From positions 56,015 through 120,014 of the forward strand of contig JAFKKV010000033.1 in assembly GCA_017304475.1 (NCBI GenBank): 64,000 nt of DNA. Direction: 5' to 3'. Made by a program: the position numbers and the translations under genes. Shown piece by piece: positions 17,177 to 24,597 of the stretch; position 1 is the stretch's first letter; each line of letters opens with the position of its first letter. Source of the DNA: Hyphomicrobiales bacterium. GTDB taxonomy: Bacteria > Pseudomonadota > Alphaproteobacteria > Rhizobiales > Phreatobacteraceae. The notes beneath the pieces are model-generated. The model ran no database searches, was not told where the DNA came from, and was given only the letters and a program-made list of their open reading frames with translations.

Positions 17177-18082
17177 TCACACCGCATTGTCGCGCGCGAA
17201 CTCGGCCACCTGCGCATGCGTCGCGAACCAGACGTCGCCCTTGGTCTTGGCGTGTTTGATCAGTTCCTCGATGATCCAGATGCGCGAGCGGTAGCCGATA
17301 ATGTGCGGATGGGTGGTCAGCTGGAACAGGCCGCCCTCCTCATAAGCCGCGTCGAACTCGCGCCGGAAAATGTCGAACACGGCCTCCGGCGCGGTGTGGG
17401 GGCGCAGTGACTGGAACCGGTGCATCATGAAATAGACCGCGTCGTCGCGGACCCATTCGACCGGCAGTTCGATGACGCCCGACGGCTCGCCTTCCAGCAT
17501 CAGCTCGTAGCAGTCCTCGTCGGCCATCAGCGAGGAATCGTAGAGCAGGCCCATTTCCTTCTCGATCCTCAGCGTGTTCGGGCTGAAGTCCCAGGACGGT
17601 GTGCGCAGGCCGACCGGGCGGATGCCGGTGATCTTTTCCAGCGTCTCGGCCGAGCGCAGCATCAGGTCGCGTTCGGCCTCGTAGGGCAGCACGGAATTGA
17701 GCTCGTGGATCCAGCCGTGAATGCCGATCTCGTGGCCTTCGGCGACGACGCGGCGCTGCTCGTCCTCGTGCAGCAGGGCGGCCACCGCCGGCACGTAGAA
17801 GGTCGCGGGAACGCTGTATTTTTCCAGGATCTTCAGGATGCGCGGCACGCCGACGCGCGGGCCGTACTGGCCCCAGGCCATGCGGCCGATGGAATTGCCG
17901 CCGTCGCGCAATTCATTGGTCTCGTGATCGGCGTCGAACGACAAGGCGAAGGCGCAGCGCGCGCCGTCCTTCCAGCGTTCCGGGCGATAGCTGCGGCCGG
18001 CCCGCACCTGGCCGACCAGCTTGCGCCAATGCTCTTCCGGCCACTGCCAGGGTTCGGGCTTGCCTTGGACTGGATTGCTCAT
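17177..18082 (-). CDS. Polysaccharide deacetylase-family hydrolase (PuuE/allantoinase-like)
   Basis: A 301-residue NodB-fold protein without signal peptide. Motifs seen are ALSFDADHETN (metal-binding Asp pair), PATFYVPAVAALLHEDE, GHEIGIHGWIHE (metal-binding HxxxH type), and LRTPSWDFSPNT. Cytoplasmic NodB proteins of this size include metal-free allantoinase PuuE and peptide or amide deformylating enzymes, so the substrate is probably an amide or N-acyl small molecule, not a polysaccharide. The start at 18082 follows GGAG, with the SDR stop 13 bases upstream. Last gene of a five-gene leftward group. Confidence 0.83.
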   Translation of the reverse strand: MSNPVQGKPEPWQWPEEHWRKLVGQVRAGRSYRPERWKDGARCAFALSFDADHETNELRDGGNSIGRMAWGQYGPRVGVPRILKILEKYSVPATFYVPAVAALLHEDEQRRVVAEGHEIGIHGWIHELNSVLPYEAERDLMLRSAETLEKITGIRPVGLRTPSWDFSPNTLRIEKEMGLLYDSSLMADEDCYELMLEGEPSGVIELPVEWVRDDAVYFMMHRFQSLRPHTAPEAVFDIFRREFDAAYEEGGLFQLTTHPHIIGYRSRIWIIEELIKHAKTKGDVWFATHAQVAEFARDNAV

Positions 18083-18095
18083 CGTGGAGAACTCC

Positions 18096-18848
18096 CTATT
18101 TGCCGCCGTCGACCGACAGGATCTGGCCATTGACGAAACTGGCGAGGTCGGAGGCGAGGAACATGACCGCCTTGGCGATCTCGTCGGCTGTGCCCAATCG
18201 CTTCAGCGCGACGCTTTCGACGATCTGGTTCTGTTTTTCCGGGCTGTAGGAGGCCCATTGCCGCTCGGTCGCCTCATTGGTGCGCACGAAGCCGGGCGCC
18301 ACGCTGTTGACCCGGATGCCATGGGGTCCGAGCTCGTGGGCCAATTGGCGGGTCAGGCCGAGCAGCGCGTGCTTGGCGGAACAATAGGCCTGGATGCCGG
18401 TCAGCGAGGCCTGCAGCGCCGCCCCCGATGTGATGGTGACGATCGCGCCGCGTCCGGCCCGTTTCATGGCCGGCGCCGCGGCCCGGCAAAGGGTGAAGGC
18501 CGAGCCGAGATTGATCTCGAGGATCCGGTCCCAGTCGGCATCCTCGACCTCTTCGAGCGGCCGGTTGCTCTGGCCGGCGACACCGCCGGCATTGGACACC
18601 AGCACGTCGATCGGACCGCCGCTGCGCTCCTCGATCGAGCGGATCCAGGCAGCGCCCGCCTTGCGGTCGGTCAGGTCGACCCGGTCGGTGACGAGATCGG
18701 CCGAGGCGATCTCGGCCAATGGGTCGTCGCGGATGTCGCAACCATAGACCTTGGCGCCGGCGGCGACGAAGCGCTGGCTGATAGCGCGGCCGAAACCGAT
18801 ACCGGCGCCGCTCACCGCGACCGTCTTGCCTTTGAAATCGAGGGTCAT
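18096..18848 (-). CDS. Short-chain dehydrogenase/reductase (SDR)
   Basis: A classical 250-residue SDR that uses NAD(P) to oxidise or reduce an alcohol/ketone. It shows VSGAGIGFGRAIS (TGxxxGxG-like), the NAG motif (SNAGG), catalytic Ser in TITSGAALQ, and YCSAKHALLG (YxxxK), ending GQILSVDGGK. The cofactor motif has an acidic CDIRDD after beta-2, which favours NAD over NADP. It overlaps the upstream ketopantoate-reductase-like gene by ATGA. Substrate is unknown; it is presumed part of the same pathway as its neighbours. Confidence 0.9.
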   Translation of the reverse strand: MTLDFKGKTVAVSGAGIGFGRAISQRFVAAGAKVYGCDIRDDPLAEIASADLVTDRVDLTDRKAGAAWIRSIEERSGGPIDVLVSNAGGVAGQSNRPLEEVEDADWDRILEINLGSAFTLCRAAAPAMKRAGRGAIVTITSGAALQASLTGIQAYCSAKHALLGLTRQLAHELGPHGIRVNSVAPGFVRTNEATERQWASYSPEKQNQIVESVALKRLGTADEIAKAVMFLASDLASFVNGQILSVDGGK

Positions 18849-19864
18849 GCGCGCACCAGTTCGTCGAGATTGCCGTCGCTCATGGCCCGGCTGCCGTCCT
18901 CGACCTCGTGGATCGCCTGGACGAGGGCCGCGAGCTTCGGGCAGGCAATGCCATGCCGGCCCCCGAGCGCCACCACCGGTACAAGCTGGACATCGACCTC
19001 GGTGCGCCGCTTGCGCACGGCGAGATCGCGCCAGATGCCGGAATGGGTCTTGGCGTTCGGCCGGTTGAACGCCTCCATGGCGGCGACGCTGGCGCGGGCC
19101 TGGGCCTCGGTCGAGCCCGGCTGGAAGGCCGCGGGGTCGAAGCCGTTGAAGCCCCTCGGCGTGACGCCTTCGGCCCGGGCGACGCTCAGCACCTCGGTGG
19201 CGAGCCCGCGCCAGAGCGGCAGGAGCTCCGGCCGGGCCAGGCAATCGGCGATGCCGAGCTGGCCGATGCCCTGGGCGAACAGGAGCGAGCCATAAGCGAG
19301 CTTGCCCCAGAGATAGGAGCCGATGTCGTCGGACTGGATGGCGTCCGGTTCGAACAGCCGGACCTCGGCGAGCAGGTCGGCGAGCCGCGGCGAGCTGCGG
19401 CCGTCGATCTCGGCGACCACGAAGGCGGCGCGGTTGCCATAGTGGATCTCGCCCGGCGCGATCCAGTCCGCGCCGAAATTGATGAAGGCGCCGACGGTTC
19501 GCTCCGGGCCGACGATACCGGCGATGATCGGTTCGCACAGGCCGTTCTGCAGCGACACCACGAAACCGTCATCGGCCAGATGCGGTAGCAGCGCCTGGGC
19601 CGCCGCCTCCGTATGATGCGCCTTCACCGCGAGATAGATCCGCTTCCATTGGCCTTTGACGGCGTCGGGCGTGAAGGCGGGCGCGACGACGGTCATCGGA
19701 TCGACCGGCCCGGTGATACGCAAGCCCCGCGCGGGATCGCGGATGGCTTCGACATGCTCGGCGACGATGTCGACGAAGGTCACGTCGCGGCCGGCGCGGG
19801 CGAGCGTCGCGCCGAAAGTGCCGCCGATGGCGCCGGCACCCCAGATCAGGATCGGTTCTGACAT
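18845..19864 (-). CDS. 2-dehydropantoate 2-reductase-family protein (PanE/ApbA-like)
   Basis: A 339-residue protein of the ketopantoate reductase fold. It opens with PILIWGAGAIGGTFGATLARAG (nucleotide binding) and has LAVKAHHTEAAAQAL near residues 75-90, NGLCEPII near 108, and the C-terminal helical domain with FNRPNAKTHSGIWRDLAVRKRRTE. Many such proteins sit in catabolic operons and act on substrates other than ketopantoate, and this one is in an IclR-controlled set with an SDR and a transporter. True pantothenate synthesis is therefore less likely than a catabolic step. Confidence 0.85.
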   Translation of the reverse strand: MSEPILIWGAGAIGGTFGATLARAGRDVTFVDIVAEHVEAIRDPARGLRITGPVDPMTVVAPAFTPDAVKGQWKRIYLAVKAHHTEAAAQALLPHLADDGFVVSLQNGLCEPIIAGIVGPERTVGAFINFGADWIAPGEIHYGNRAAFVVAEIDGRSSPRLADLLAEVRLFEPDAIQSDDIGSYLWGKLAYGSLLFAQGIGQLGIADCLARPELLPLWRGLATEVLSVARAEGVTPRGFNGFDPAAFQPGSTEAQARASVAAMEAFNRPNAKTHSGIWRDLAVRKRRTEVDVQLVPVVALGGRHGIACPKLAALVQAIHEVEDGSRAMSDGNLDELVRA

Positions 19865-19885
19865 GGCTTCACATTCTCTCCGATA

Positions 19886-21223
19886 TCAGCGCAGGCGCTC
19901 GTGAGCGGTTTCGCGGAAACCCCAGATGACGATCGCCGAGACGATGCCGGCGGCGATCAGGTAATAGGTCGGCGAGATCGGCGAGCCCGTGGCCCCGATG
20001 AGATAGGTCGCGATGAACGGTGCGAAACCGCCGAAGATCGCCACCGACAGACTGTAACCGATCGACATCAGCGTGGTGCGCGAATGGGTCGGGAACAGTT
20101 CCGACAGGGCCGCCGGGCCGGCGCCGGAGAAGGCCGCGATGAACAGGTTGAAGACGATCTGGATCGCCACGATCGTGGCGAATGACGGCCCCGACAGGAT
20201 CACCTGGAACAGCGGGTAAGGCAGGACGACGAAGGCCACGCAGCAGGCCAGCAGCAGCGGCCGCCGGCCGATCCGGTCCGACAGCCAGCCGAACAGCGGC
20301 GTGGTCGCGACCAGGATGACCAGGGCGATCGAATTGCCCCAGAGCGCCTGGCTCTGGCTGACGCCGGCATGCTTCACCAGGAAGGTCGGCATGTAGTTGA
20401 GCATGATGTAATAGGAGACGGTCCAGATGATGGTGAAGCCGAAGGCCTTGGCCATCAATGTCACCGGCCCGCCGAGGTCATTGCCCGTGGCGAGCGAGGT
20501 CGTCGTGGCCGTTGTCTCCGCGATCTTCTGAACCGCCGTGAAAGCCGGCGTTTCCTCGATATTGCGGCGCATGTAGAAGCCGACCGGCACCAGGAGCCCG
20601 CCGAGCAGGAAGGGGATGCGCCAGGCCCAGTCGTTCATCTGCTGGGCGGTGACGAGACCTGCGACGATCGCAACGACGACGCTGCCGAGCAGGCTGGCGC
20701 TGGCGATCGAGGCTTGGCCGATGCCGCCGAACAGGCCACGCCGGCCCGCCGGCGCGGATTCGATGATGAAGGCCGTGGCCCCACCCCATTCGCCGCCCGC
20801 GGCCAGGCCCTGGATCAGGCGCATCAGCACCAGCAGGATCGGCGCCATGATGCCGATCGTCTCGAAGGTGGGCAGCAGGCCGATGCCGACCGTGCCCACC
20901 GCCATGCCGAAAATGGTGATGAGCAGGGCCACCTTGCGGCCCTTCTTGTCGCCGATCCGGCCGATCACGGCACCGCCCAGCGGGCGGGCGAGGAAGCCGA
21001 CGCCGAAGGCCGCGAAGGAGGCGAGCAGGGCCGCCGCGTCGCTGGAGCTCGGAAAGAATTTGACGGCAATGGTGGTCGCCAGGAAGGCGTAGACGACGAA
21101 GTCGTAATATTCCAGGACGTTGCCGATCGAGGCGGCCATCAATTGCCGCCGCCTGGTCGCTGATGACATGGTGTCGAGGTCGTCATGCGGCCCGGCGATA
21201 TCGGATGCGGTCTGGATATTCAT
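19886..21223 (-). CDS. MFS transporter, metabolite:H+ symporter (MHS) type
   Basis: A 445-residue inner-membrane carrier with twelve hydrophobic segments. MHS features are ASIGNVLEYYDFVVYAF near residues 31-47, FLARPLGGAVIGRIGDKKGRK around 78-98 (the family loop motif), and RLIQGLAAGGEWGGATAF near 139-156. Relatives import dicarboxylates, aromatic acids, shikimate or betaines. It lies directly downstream of the IclR regulator and upstream of three enzymes, so it most likely imports the substrate of this operon. Confidence 0.92.
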   Translation of the reverse strand: MNIQTASDIAGPHDDLDTMSSATRRRQLMAASIGNVLEYYDFVVYAFLATTIAVKFFPSSSDAAALLASFAAFGVGFLARPLGGAVIGRIGDKKGRKVALLITIFGMAVGTVGIGLLPTFETIGIMAPILLVLMRLIQGLAAGGEWGGATAFIIESAPAGRRGLFGGIGQASIASASLLGSVVVAIVAGLVTAQQMNDWAWRIPFLLGGLLVPVGFYMRRNIEETPAFTAVQKIAETTATTTSLATGNDLGGPVTLMAKAFGFTIIWTVSYYIMLNYMPTFLVKHAGVSQSQALWGNSIALVILVATTPLFGWLSDRIGRRPLLLACCVAFVVLPYPLFQVILSGPSFATIVAIQIVFNLFIAAFSGAGPAALSELFPTHSRTTLMSIGYSLSVAIFGGFAPFIATYLIGATGSPISPTYYLIAAGIVSAIVIWGFRETAHERLR

Positions 21224-21279
21224 AGTCGGTCAGTCCCTCTGGTTTTTTTGAAGTCGCGTGGCGCGGGCGGGGGCGAAAG

Positions 21280-22047
21280 CTATTCGCCGTCCTGCATGGC
21301 CAGGCTCTGGGTGAGTGCTTGCGCCGATTGCGCCAGGGCTTTCAGCACCTCGGCGCGCTTGGCTTGGAAGCGGGTGGTGATGCAGCCGACATCGAGGGTC
21401 GCCAGGATCGTGCCGTCGGGCGCGAAGATGGGCGCCGCGATGCCGGTGCCGCCGAGGACGAATTCCTCCTCGACGATCGCCAGCCTGTCGTCGCGCACTT
21501 GCGCGACGATGGCGCGCAGCGCATCGAGCTTGGTCACGGTCGAGGGCGTGCGTTTCACCCGCGGCTCGGCGCAGAGCATCGCCTCGCGGTTCTCCTCCGG
21601 GGAGAATGCGATGAGAATGCGCCCCATGGCGCTGCAGTAGAACGGAAAGCCGTCGGCCAGATCGATGTCGTAGCTGATGGCCTGCCGGGCGACGACCTTG
21701 GCCAGAAGCTTGACCGCGCCGCCCTCCGCCGCGCCCAGCAGCACGGTCTCGCCGACGCTGTCGCACAGCTGCTGCATCACCGGCTCCGCGAGCGCGATCA
21801 GGCGGGCGTAACGATGGCCGCCCCAGCCGAAACCGTGAGTCCGGAACGTTTCGTTCAGATGATAGCGGTCACCCGCGTCCCGCGTGACATAGCCGCGCAC
21901 CAGCAGCGTGCGCAGCAGCATGAGCGTGCTGCTTTTCGGCAGCGCCAGAGCCTCCGAGGCCTCGCTCAGCGAAGCGCCCACGGCCCGGCCCGCGAGATAT
22001 TCCAGGACATCGAGAACGCGGGCTGCCGAGCGTACTGTTGCGGTCAT
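21280..22047 (-). CDS. IclR-family transcriptional regulator
   Basis: A 255-residue regulator. The N-terminal winged helix (about 6-65) has VLEYLAGRAVGASLSEASEAL and LPKSSTLMLLRTLLVRGYV. The C-terminal ligand-binding domain includes the usual closing pattern GIAAPIFAPDGTILATLDVG. It is the promoter-proximal gene of the leftward set, and a perfect inverted repeat just upstream of its start is a likely operator. Probable local control of the MFS-KPR-SDR-deacetylase operon. Confidence 0.92.
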   Translation of the reverse strand: MTATVRSAARVLDVLEYLAGRAVGASLSEASEALALPKSSTLMLLRTLLVRGYVTRDAGDRYHLNETFRTHGFGWGGHRYARLIALAEPVMQQLCDSVGETVLLGAAEGGAVKLLAKVVARQAISYDIDLADGFPFYCSAMGRILIAFSPEENREAMLCAEPRVKRTPSTVTKLDALRAIVAQVRDDRLAIVEEEFVLGGTGIAAPIFAPDGTILATLDVGCITTRFQAKRAEVLKALAQSAQALTQSLAMQDGE

Positions 22048-22058
22048 ATATGTGACTC

Positions 22059-22078
22059 GTGTTCAGAATGCTGAACAC
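22059..22078. promoter_or_regulatory. Inverted repeat, probable IclR operator
   Basis: GTGTTCAG-AATG-CTGAACAC, perfect 8-base arms with a 4-base spacer, 12 bases upstream of the IclR start codon. Position and symmetry fit autoregulation of the regulator and its downstream operon. Confidence 0.7.
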
Positions 22079-22183
22079 GCTAGGTCGGCGGGGAAGGGGA
22101 GTCAATTGGCTCGGCCGGGCTGTGGAAAGGCGGGCGAATGGTGAGCAGCGAATGGCGAGTGGGGGCGGCGAAGGCGGCGCGTC

Positions 22184-22350
22184 AACCCTCGCCCACGTCT
22201 TCGTGGGAGAGGGTGGCGGCGGAGCCGCCGGGTGAGGGTGGCTGCGTCGGCGCCGTCAGTGCGTTTCGGGTCGAATTGATGGACCGGCGCTCTTCATACC
22301 CTCACCCGGCGCCTGACGGCGCCACCCTCTCCCGCAAGCGGGCGAGGGTT
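22184..22350. repeat. Family R1 composite inverted pair
   Basis: The left unit at 22184-22240 has arms AACCCTCGCCCACG and CGTGGGAGAGGGT, then a GGCGGC hairpin and GGGTGAGGGTG. The right unit at 22298-22350 is the inverse. The spacer holds GTGCGTTTCG and GAATTGATGGACCGG, which recur beside other R1 units. The 406-base gap 22048-22453 holds the IclR operator, this element and nothing else recognised. Confidence 0.88.
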
Positions 22351-22453
22351 TGCGCACGTCCTCCAAACGTCAAACAGCCGCCGCGGCTTGCGCCGCGACG
22401 GCTGTCTTTCGTCAAACCAGGCCCGGCCTTATCGGCCGCGCCCCGGCAAAAGA

Positions 22454-23386
22454 TCAGAAATTGACCTTGTCGCCGCCCTTCAGCGCCAGGATCTCGCGGG
22501 CTTCGTCCGGGCTTGCCACATCCAGGCCGAGGCCCTCGATGATCTGGCGGACCTTGGTGACCTGGGCGGCGTTGGACTCGGCGAGCTTGCCGGGGCCGAT
22601 CCACAGGGAATCCTCCAGGCCGACGCGGACATTGCCGCCCATGGCGAGCGACATGGCGGCGATCGGCATCTGATTGCGGCCGGCGCCCAGCACAGACCAG
22701 TGATACTGGTCGCCAAACAGCCGGTCGGCGGTGCGCTTCATCATCACCACGTCCTCGTAATGCGGGCCGATGCCGCCGAGGATACCGAACACCGACTGGA
22801 CGAAGAACGGCGGCTTGATGATGCCGCGGTCGGCGAAATGCCGGAGCGTGTAGAGATGGCCGATATCGTAGCACTCGACCTCGAAGCGGGTGCCGTTATC
22901 GGCGCAGGTCTTCAGGATATATTCGATATCGGCCAGCGTGTTCTTGAACATGCCGGCGCGCGAGCCTTCGAGATAGGCCTTTTCCCAGTCGTGCTTGAAG
23001 TCCTTGAAGCGCTCCAGCATCGGATAGAGGCCGAAATTCATCGTGCCCATATTGAGGCTCGCGACCTCGGGGGCATAGGTCGCCGCCGGCTTGACGCGTT
23101 CCTCGACCGTCATGGTCATGGCGCCGCCGGTGGTGATGTTGACCACCACATTGGAGGCCTGCTTGATCACGCCCAGGAACGGCGCATAGGCCTCCAGGCT
23201 CTGATCCGGCCGGCCGTCCTTCGGGTCGCGCGCATGCAGGTGGACGATCGAGGCGCCGGCCTTGGCGGCGCCGAGCGCCGCATCGGCGATTTCCTGTCCC
23301 GTCACCGGCAGGTGCGGCGACATGCTCGGCGTATGGATCGAGCCCGTGATGGCACAGGTAATGATGACTTTTTTCGACTTCGCCAT
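22454..23386 (-). CDS. BKACE-family beta-keto acid cleavage enzyme
   Basis: A 310-residue zinc enzyme of the 3-keto-5-aminohexanoate cleavage (BKACE) family, which condenses a beta-keto acid with acetyl-CoA and cleaves it to acetoacetyl-CoA plus a shortened product. Seen are KVIITCAITGSIHTP, the metal ligands in IVHLHARDPKDGRP (HxH, residues 46 and 48), LNMGTMNFG, and FEVECYDIGHL (ligand Glu). The start at 23386 gives the normal N-terminus. It is downstream of a 3-hydroxy-acid dehydrogenase, the same pairing as in carnitine breakdown, where dehydrocarnitine is the BKACE substrate. Confidence 0.9.
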   Translation of the reverse strand: MAKSKKVIITCAITGSIHTPSMSPHLPVTGQEIADAALGAAKAGASIVHLHARDPKDGRPDQSLEAYAPFLGVIKQASNVVVNITTGGAMTMTVEERVKPAATYAPEVASLNMGTMNFGLYPMLERFKDFKHDWEKAYLEGSRAGMFKNTLADIEYILKTCADNGTRFEVECYDIGHLYTLRHFADRGIIKPPFFVQSVFGILGGIGPHYEDVVMMKRTADRLFGDQYHWSVLGAGRNQMPIAAMSLAMGGNVRVGLEDSLWIGPGKLAESNAAQVTKVRQIIEGLGLDVASPDEAREILALKGGDKVNF

Positions 23387-23411
23387 GAGCGCGCTCCAAT
23401 GCGTGGTGTGA

Positions 23412-24338
23412 TCAGACAGGTTTCTTTTTGGCCGCGCGCTTATGCGCCTTGAGCGCGGCCAGCCGCCCGTCGCGCCAGCGCGAAAGACGCGCGATGCGCT
23501 CAGGCGATTGTTCGCCGGTCCATTCCGCCATGATGGCCTTTGCATTGCGTTTGGAAAAGGCGTCGCGGCCGGTGAGCCGCCCCAGATTTTCCGCATAGCG
23601 ATTGTTGTAGTCGGGAATGCCGGCGGGCGCGTTGAGCTCGATCGTCTCGAACGGACCCATGAAGGCCCAGCGCAGGCCGAGCCCGTCGCGGATCGTCTTG
23701 TCGAGATCCTCGGGGCTGACGATGCCGTCGCCGACCATCTGATAGGCCTCCGCCAGCAGGACCGCCTGCAGGCGGTTCAGTACGAAGCCGTCGATCTCCT
23801 TCTTCACCGTGATCGGCACCTGGCCGACCTTTTCGTAGATCTTGCGGGCCTTCTCGACCACTTTGGGGTCGGTCCAGGGCGCCGGGCAGAGCTCGACGAT
23901 CGGCACCAGATGCGGCGGGTTGACCGGATGGGCCACCAGGACGCGGGAGCGGTGCTTCAGGTCCTTCGCCCAAAGCGAGGAGACCAGCACCGAGGTGGAG
24001 GAGGCGACGATCGCCGAGGCCGGCGCGAGCCGGTCGATCTCGCCATGGATCTGCTGCTTGGCCGGCACGGTTTCCGGGCCGCTTTCCTGGACGAAGGCGA
24101 CGCCTTCGAGCGCTGTGGCGAGATCCTCGGCCACCACCAGATTGGCCGCCGACGCCTTGGCGTCGTCGACCAGGCCGAGATCCGCCAATTCCCTGAGGTT
24201 CTTGGCGATATGGCCCTTGGCCGCCTTGGCGGCGCCGGGGGCCGGGTCATAGAGCGCGGTGGTCCAGCCATGGCTTGCGAAGACGGTGGCCCAGGCGCGC
24301 CCGATCAGGCCCGACCCGACAATGGCAACTTTCGGCAT
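23412..24338 (-). CDS. 3-hydroxyacyl-CoA dehydrogenase-type NAD oxidoreductase (lambda-crystallin/carnitine dehydrogenase-like)
   Basis: A 308-residue protein with an N-terminal NAD domain (VAIVGSGLIGRAWATVFASHG) and a C-terminal helical HCDH domain (about 190-285, EIDGFVLNRLQAVLLAEAY). Catalytic elements AHPVNPPHLVPIVELCPA (His near 140) and the SSTS motif are present. Length and motifs fit the lambda-crystallin/L-gulonate and L-carnitine 3-dehydrogenase group, which acts on free 3-hydroxy acids rather than CoA esters. It would supply the beta-keto acid for the BKACE enzyme 25 bases downstream. Carnitine is one candidate substrate; not proven. Confidence 0.88.
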   Translation of the reverse strand: MPKVAIVGSGLIGRAWATVFASHGWTTALYDPAPGAAKAAKGHIAKNLRELADLGLVDDAKASAANLVVAEDLATALEGVAFVQESGPETVPAKQQIHGEIDRLAPASAIVASSTSVLVSSLWAKDLKHRSRVLVAHPVNPPHLVPIVELCPAPWTDPKVVEKARKIYEKVGQVPITVKKEIDGFVLNRLQAVLLAEAYQMVGDGIVSPEDLDKTIRDGLGLRWAFMGPFETIELNAPAGIPDYNNRYAENLGRLTGRDAFSKRNAKAIMAEWTGEQSPERIARLSRWRDGRLAALKAHKRAAKKKPV

Positions 24339-24433
24339 CAGTTTCCCCGATTCATGAAGGCAGAGATCATTGGATAGGCACGGATCGTCTTGGCCGGGCT
24401 TGGCCCTGAGATCCGCGACGTCGGAGCAGTCCG

Positions 24434-24563
24434 TGAATTCGTGGATGCCCGGGACAAGCCCGGGCAAGACGAGGTGGTGCGAGCAAAAGAAGGTGGCCAG
24501 GCCGGCATCGCTTCGCGCTCTCCGCTGCGTCTTGGCCGGGCTTGTCCCGGCCATCCACGAATT
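24434..24563. repeat. Family R4 inverted pair (CGTCTTGGCCGGGCTTG type)
   Basis: GAATTCGTGGATGCCCGGG ... GCAAGACG at 24434-24471 and its inverse CGTCTTGGCCGGGCTTG ... CCATCCACGAATTG at 24528-24563. A third, partial copy of CGTCTTGGCCGGGCTTGG begins at 24386. The gap 24339-24597 between the dehydrogenase and the ABC gene holds only this. Confidence 0.75.
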
Positions 24564-24597
24564 GCAGCCAGGACGAATTGCTGCGCATGGGGCCGCC

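Noticed and set aside
18845..19864. Calling the ketopantoate-reductase-like protein PanE
   Set aside because: Its operon is catabolic (IclR, MFS carrier, SDR) with no pantothenate gene near; family membership alone does not set the substrate.
22184..22350. R1 repeats considered as a CRISPR array
   Set aside because: The units are inverted, not direct; there are only one or two per site, spacing is irregular and no cas gene is present.
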